Source: Clostridia bacterium (lineage in GTDB: Bacteria > Bacillota > Clostridia > Oscillospirales > Acutalibacteraceae). Taken from it: 7,976 nt of DNA. A program made the position numbers and the translations under genes. The stretch is taken from NCBI GenBank assembly GCA_017631745.1, contig JAGBSR010000113.1, positions 1-7,976 of the forward strand. The letters are read 5' to 3'. The notes under the pieces were generated by a model that was not told where the DNA came from, made no database searches, and saw only the letters and a program-made list of their open reading frames with translations. This document shows, in pieces, positions 5,287-7,976 of this stretch (the first letter of the stretch is position 1; every line of letters starts with the position of its first letter).

Positions 5287-6300
5287 ATGGTAATTCTTGT
5301 AACCATTCTCAGAGGCTTTATTTCGGCAATTCTTACTCTGACAACAATAGTTATGCCTTGGCTTGTCGGTGATATCACTGCTCCTCAGGCACCACTTGAC
5401 AGTGAAAACTGTCTGCTCAACTTTGCTACAGTATCAGACCTTCACTCTACAACAAAAGAGGATAACGAGTTAAATTCATTCCTTTTCGATCTAACCATTC
5501 CTCTTATTTTCCCAGATTTCGAAGCAGCTGAAGAAAAGTATGACGCTTTTGTAATGGTTGGTGATAACACAGACGACGGCTATGACAGACAGTGGGCTAA
5601 GCTCGAAAAGGATATGGCTCAGTATGACCTTGCAGATGAAATTCTTATTGCTGCAGGTAACCACGACACCTGGACTGAAGGCGAAGACGGCAGAACATCC
5701 AAGGGTCTTTTCATTCAGTATAACAGAAGAATCGCAAACAGAGTAGTTGGTAATCTTTATTATTCCACAGAAATCAACGGCTATCCCTTTATTGTACTTT
5801 GCAGCGAGGATGATGGCGTAAACGGATACTTCAGCGACGAACAGATCAAGTGGCTCAAGAAGGAGCTTAAAAAGGCTGCAGAAAAGGATCTGCCTATTTT
5901 CGTTATCTGCCATTGGCCCTTAAATCAGACTCACGGCCTTCCCGTTTCATGGGGTGAGGATGACTATGACGATATGACAGGCGGTATGGGTGAACAGAGC
6001 GAAAGAATCGAAAAGCTTCTCAAGAAGTACGACAATGTATTCTTAATCAGCGGACACATTCATGCAGGTCTTTCAAACGCTGATACCGAAGGCAGAACAG
6101 GCTATCAGAGCGTTGAATCAGACGGCTCATTCCACAGCATCAACCTTCCTAGAGTTAATGCTATTCAGGGTATCGGCGACTTTATGATAGGCTACGGCTA
6201 CATATTTGAAGTTTACGAGGACAGAGTTGAAATCAGAGCAAGAAACCACGCCCTCGGTATCTGGAATCCCAAATATAATTACACAATTGAATTAGTATAA
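5287..6300 (+). CDS. Exported or membrane-anchored calcineurin-like metallophosphoesterase
   Basis: This 337-residue protein should hydrolyse a phosphoester with two metal ions. The N-terminus (residues 1 to about 28) is a hydrophobic signal peptide or anchor with one early Arg, so the enzyme probably acts outside the membrane. The calcineurin-type motifs occur in order: DLH (51-53), GDNTDD (92-97), GNHD (124-127), CHW with His209, and GHIH (257-260). All expected metal ligands are present. The substrate cannot be told; nucleotides, cyclic dinucleotides, phospholipids or phosphosugars are all possible. No cell-wall sorting signal or further domain is seen at the C-terminus (NYTIELV). It is a single-gene unit with its own promoter (TATAAT at 5253-5258) and a terminator just behind. 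The frame is open upstream to 5065, but that part is tRNA antisense. The superfamily call is secure. Confidence 0.92.
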   Translation: MVILVTILRGFISAILTLTTIVMPWLVGDITAPQAPLDSENCLLNFATVSDLHSTTKEDNELNSFLFDLTIPLIFPDFEAAEEKYDAFVMVGDNTDDGYDRQWAKLEKDMAQYDLADEILIAAGNHDTWTEGEDGRTSKGLFIQYNRRIANRVVGNLYYSTEINGYPFIVLCSEDDGVNGYFSDEQIKWLKKELKKAAEKDLPIFVICHWPLNQTHGLPVSWGEDDYDDMTGGMGEQSERIEKLLKKYDNVFLISGHIHAGLSNADTEGRTGYQSVESDGSFHSINLPRVNAIQGIGDFMIGYGYIFEVYEDRVEIRARNHALGIWNPKYNYTIELV

Positions 6301-6315
6301 GCTTATAATAATGTG

Positions 6316-6349
6316 CAGAGGATTCGCGTCGGCGTTTCCTCTGTTTTTT
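6316..6349 (+). terminator. Rho-independent terminator of the metallophosphoesterase gene
   Basis: CAGAGGA (6316-6322) pairs with TCCTCTG (6337-6343). After a T-T/T-T internal loop the stem continues with CGC/GCG. A six-base T run (6344-6349) follows. It begins 16 bases after the stop codon. Confidence 0.88.
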
Positions 6350-6438
6350 ATTCGGCTGAGTACCCTTAACACGGGTTTAATGTATTAATTTGTAATTTTA
6401 TACCAAAAACTCATTGGTTGATTTGTATAAAAATTGAA

Positions 6439-6467
6439 TTGACAGTTAAAAAGTTTTGTAATATAAT
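6439..6467 (+). promoter_or_regulatory. Perfect-consensus promoter of the zinc-ribbon gene
   Basis: TTGACA (6439-6444), exactly 17 bases, then TATAAT (6462-6467): every consensus base matches. Transcription should start near 6474, leaving an untranslated leader of about 124 bases. The stretch 6350-6438 before it is AT-rich and holds nothing I can name. Confidence 0.88.
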
Positions 6468-6478
6468 AAACATTACAA
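6456..6478 (+). promoter_or_regulatory. Inverted repeat over the -10 region, possible operator
   Basis: TTGTAAT (6456-6462) and ATTACAA (6472-6478) form a perfect 7-bp inverted repeat with nine bases between, enclosing the -10 hexamer and the likely start point. This is where a dimeric repressor would block the very strong promoter. No regulator is encoded nearby and I cannot assign a family. A second weak dyad (6477-6483 with 6492-6498) follows. Confidence 0.45.
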
Positions 6479-6510
6479 TTATAAGTGTAACTATAATTAC
6501 CAATTCAATA

Positions 6511-6572
6511 TGCCCGATAGCTTAAAGTAGAGCGTTGATTACAAAGGGCCGGTGCAATTCCGACAGGGGCAA
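6511..6572 (+). other. tRNA-like sequence in the leader of the zinc-ribbon gene
   Basis: This stretch can be laid onto the tRNA cloverleaf. 6511-6515 pairs with 6567-6571 as a five-pair acceptor-like stem. It is followed by T8-A9, a D arm GCTT/GAGC (6520-6523 with 6530-6533) with A14 and A21, and a T arm (6548-6552 with 6560-6564, one mismatch) with loop TGCAATT that keeps T54, C56, A58 and C61. The anticodon arm has lost about nine bases including its 3' strand, the D loop has one G instead of two, and no CCA is encoded. It is therefore no working tRNA, but either a decayed tRNA gene or a tRNA-like leader fold. The similarity is judged by eye. Confidence 0.5.
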
Positions 6573-6597
6573 TATAAATCAAGAGAGGTATAAAACC

Positions 6598-6879
6598 ATG
6601 TACGAAGACAAAACACTCAAATGTAAGGAATGCGGGGCTGACTTTATTTTCACCGCTGGCGAGCAGGAGTTCTATGCTGAAAAGGGTTTCCAGAATGAAC
6701 CTCAGCGTTGCAGAGACTGCCGTAATGCTCGTAAAAACGCAGCAAGACCTGCGCGTGAAACTTTCACAGCTACTTGCGCACGTTGCGGTGGCGAGGCAAT
6801 CGTTCCTTTCAAGCCCACAGAGGGCAGAGATGTTTTCTGCAATGAATGTTTTGCAAAAATGAAAGAAGAAAACGCATAA
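6598..6879 (+). CDS. Small double zinc-ribbon protein
   Basis: This 93-residue protein has two predicted zinc-binding ribbons. The first uses CKEC (9-12) and CRDC (38-41) and contains the block FTAGEQEFYAEKGF (18-31), which I recognise from the zf-trcl type of probable zinc-ribbon domain. The second uses CARC (60-63) and CNEC (81-84), followed by FAKMKEENA. A short Arg/Ala-rich linker joins them. No membrane segment or signal is present. The function is unknown; nucleic-acid or ribosome binding is the usual guess for such proteins, and this is inference. The start at 6598 follows GAGAGG at 6583-6588. A longer reading frame from TTG at 6535 runs through the structured leader and is unlikely. 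The gene is monocistronic, with a perfect-consensus promoter and a terminator, suggesting high expression. Confidence 0.88.
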   Translation: MYEDKTLKCKECGADFIFTAGEQEFYAEKGFQNEPQRCRDCRNARKNAARPARETFTATCARCGGEAIVPFKPTEGRDVFCNECFAKMKEENA

Positions 6880-6904
6880 GTTGATTATATATACTGAATG
6901 TGAT

Positions 6905-6936
6905 GCCGGGAAAGGAATTTCCCGGCTTTTTCTTTT
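6905..6936 (+). terminator. Rho-independent terminator of the zinc-ribbon gene
   Basis: GCCGGGAAA (6905-6913) pairs perfectly with TTTCCCGGC (6918-6926) around GGAA, followed by a T-rich tail (6927-6936). Confidence 0.93.
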
Positions 6937-6969
6937 GTGCATAACAACTAAACACAATTGCATCAAATG

Positions 6970-6990
6970 ATAATCTTATACAAAGATTAT
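6970..6990 (+). promoter_or_regulatory. Inverted repeat upstream of the GH-A-like gene
   Basis: ATAATCTT (6970-6977) and AAGATTAT (6983-6990) are perfect inverted repeats with five bases between. It lies about 20 bases before the predicted -35, a usual place for an activator or repressor site. No regulator is assigned. Confidence 0.35.
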
Positions 6991-6998
6991 TAACAAAT

Positions 6999-7016
6999 TT
7001 TGCATATAGTTGCAAA
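6999..7016 (+). promoter_or_regulatory. Inverted repeat overlapping the -35, possible operator
   Basis: TTTGCA (6999-7004) and TGCAAA (7011-7016) are perfect inverted repeats around a six-base spacer and cover the predicted -35 hexamer. An operator for a dimeric regulator of the glycoside hydrolase gene is possible; this is inference. Confidence 0.35.
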
Positions 7017-7038
7017 GCTGCTGTAATAAGTATACAAT
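7010..7038 (+). promoter_or_regulatory. Predicted promoter of the GH-A-like gene
   Basis: TTGCAA (7010-7015, four of six consensus matches), 17 bases, then TACAAT (7033-7038, five of six). AAAGGAGA at 7054-7061 is the ribosome binding site of the gene that follows. Confidence 0.6.
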
Positions 7039-7068
7039 AATTAAAAAAGAATAAAAGGAGAGAATTAT

Positions 7069-7976
7069 ATGAGAACAAATTTTTTACTGAAAATAGTGGG
7101 CTTCATACTCGCTATGATAACTCCCTTGCTATCTTTTGTCTGCATTGATGTGACGGAGCCTTTTGACAAGGAAATCGAAGTGGCAATGGAAAAAGCAGGC
7201 GGTTATATCAAAGGTGTATGCCATGCCGAGCCTGATTATGAGCTTATCACAGATGCCAACATCGGCTGGTTCCGTGACGACATTCCTTTCCCCTATGACG
7301 AAGACGGCAACCTCAGCAAAAGCTATATAGCTTGGAAGGAATATGCTCAGGGATATGCTGACCACGGTATCAAGATTTTCGGTGTAACACCTTATCCCGA
7401 GGACTTCATCGAGTACGGCCTTGATCCCAGAGACCCTGCCAACAAAGAAGCTATCCAGGATATTGCGCGCTTTTATGTAAATGACCTTCAGGGCATCGTA
7501 GGTGCTTTCCAGGTAACAAATGAAATGGGCGTTGACCGTTTTACATATCCTCTTACAATGGAAGAGGCCCGCGATTTCATCGGCATACAGCTTGAGGCAA
7601 TGTACCCCGAAAGAGGAGATATTCTTATCGGCTATAACCTCACAGCTCAGTCTCTTATTCCTAAGGTGCTTCCTCTGATGATGCGCAAGTATCACAAGTA
7701 CTGCGACTATGTGGGCATGGATATTTATATGGGTTGCTTTGAACCTATAATGAAAAACGCAAATCTTGTTATTCCTATTCTCGGTCTTATCAGACAGCTT
7801 ACAGGCAAGCCCGTAATTCTTTGCGAGTTCGGTTATATCGGTCTCGGTGAGCCTAAGAGCGACGCTGAGAAAAAAGCAATTCTTCAGCAGTACGGTTATA
7901 ACTCAGAAGAAGAAGCAAGAGCAAACATTGACGATTTTATAAGCAATCTTCCCGAAGACCTTAGAAAAGAGTTTGA
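7069..7976 (+). CDS. Exported clan GH-A glycoside-hydrolase-like protein (3' end outside window)
   Basis: The frame is open from the ATG at 7069 to the window edge, giving 302 residues. The N-terminus (MRTNFLLKIV, then a hydrophobic stretch to about residue 25) is a signal peptide or membrane anchor. What follows fits a TIM barrel of clan GH-A: GAFQVTNEMG holds an Asn151-Glu152 pair, the usual acid/base position at the end of strand 4, and KPVILCEFGYIGLGEP holds Glu253, the expected nucleophile on strand 7, about 100 residues later. SYIAWKEYAQGYADHGIKIF and YCDYVGMDIYMG look like further barrel strands. I cannot name a GH family or a substrate. AAAGGAGA at 7054-7061, about eight bases before the ATG, supports the start. 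Two inverted repeats near the promoter suggest regulation. The enzyme call rests on motif spacing and is fairly, not fully, sure. Confidence 0.72.
   Translation, partial: MRTNFLLKIVGFILAMITPLLSFVCIDVTEPFDKEIEVAMEKAGGYIKGVCHAEPDYELITDANIGWFRDDIPFPYDEDGNLSKSYIAWKEYAQGYADHGIKIFGVTPYPEDFIEYGLDPRDPANKEAIQDIARFYVNDLQGIVGAFQVTNEMGVDRFTYPLTMEEARDFIGIQLEAMYPERGDILIGYNLTAQSLIPKVLPLMMRKYHKYCDYVGMDIYMGCFEPIMKNANLVIPILGLIRQLTGKPVILCEFGYIGLGEPKSDAEKKAILQQYGYNSEEEARANIDDFISNLPEDLRKEF

Noticed and set aside
5491..5913. Minus-strand frame of 140 residues
   Set aside because: It lies antisense to the metallophosphoesterase motifs and has no ribosome binding site.
6541..6570. Possible cobalamin-riboswitch core (AAAGGG followed by GGTGCAATTCC)
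   Set aside because: The short string resembles part of the B12-element, but the conserved GGGAA context and the CCCGC-ACTG box are missing and the gene is not B12-related. The tRNA-like layout explains the same bases with more pairings.
6535..6597. TTG start that would lengthen the zinc-ribbon protein to 114 residues
   Set aside because: No ribosome binding site precedes it, and the added residues lie in the structured leader. The ATG at 6598 begins right at the conserved domain.
6505..7078. Minus-strand frames of 153 and 89 residues over the zinc-ribbon region
   Set aside because: They run through the terminator, the leader and the opposite strand of the zinc-ribbon gene, and show no family motif.
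7129..7695. Minus-strand frame of 188 residues
   Set aside because: It is a shadow of the GH-A-like gene on the plus strand, which has a signal peptide, a ribosome binding site and catalytic motifs.

Overview
The window looks like chromosomal DNA of a low- to mid-GC Gram-positive anaerobe of the class Clostridia. I would guess an Oscillospiraceae/Ruminococcus-like gut or rumen bacterium, but that placement is inference. The grounds are RNase Y, a type III pantothenate kinase beside an ECF-transporter S component, strong AGGAGG-type ribosome binding sites, sigma-A-like promoters with extended -10 elements, and CCA-encoded tRNA genes. Most genes are single units or two-gene operons, each closed by a clear Rho-independent terminator.

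Layout. 1-700: the 3' end of rny (RNase Y) and its terminator. 752-1357: a compact RluA-type pseudouridine synthase whose ribosome binding site directly abuts the rny terminator. 1403-1513: a non-coding element between two facing terminators that folds on paper into a four-way junction (three perfect hairpins on a perfect 11-bp closing stem, with no unpaired base at the junction). 1554-2940 (minus): an operon of a pantothenate-type ECF S component and coaX. 3093-4280 (plus): coaBC, divergent from that operon. 4333-4815 (minus): a hypothetical protein of unrecognised family. 4939-5155 (minus): tandem tRNA-Ser(GCU) and tRNA-Ser(UGA) with a strong promoter and a long palindromic terminator. 5287-6300: a membrane-anchored or exported calcineurin-like metallophosphoesterase. 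6439-6879: a perfect-consensus promoter, a possible operator, a tRNA-like leader and a small double zinc-ribbon protein. 7069-end: an exported clan GH-A glycoside-hydrolase-like protein, cut by the window edge.

How the genes fit together. The centre is a coenzyme A supply module. The S component probably imports pantothenate, CoaX phosphorylates it, and CoaBC adds cysteine and decarboxylates to 4'-phosphopantetheine. The two transcription units diverge from a 152-bp gap whose two -10 regions are near mirror images. The CoaC domain has Asn where the Cys of the characterised enzyme (E. coli Cys158) is expected.

The most unusual non-coding signals are the four-way-junction element and the degenerate tRNA-like leader of the zinc-ribbon gene. 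I did not find a complete new defence or mobile system.
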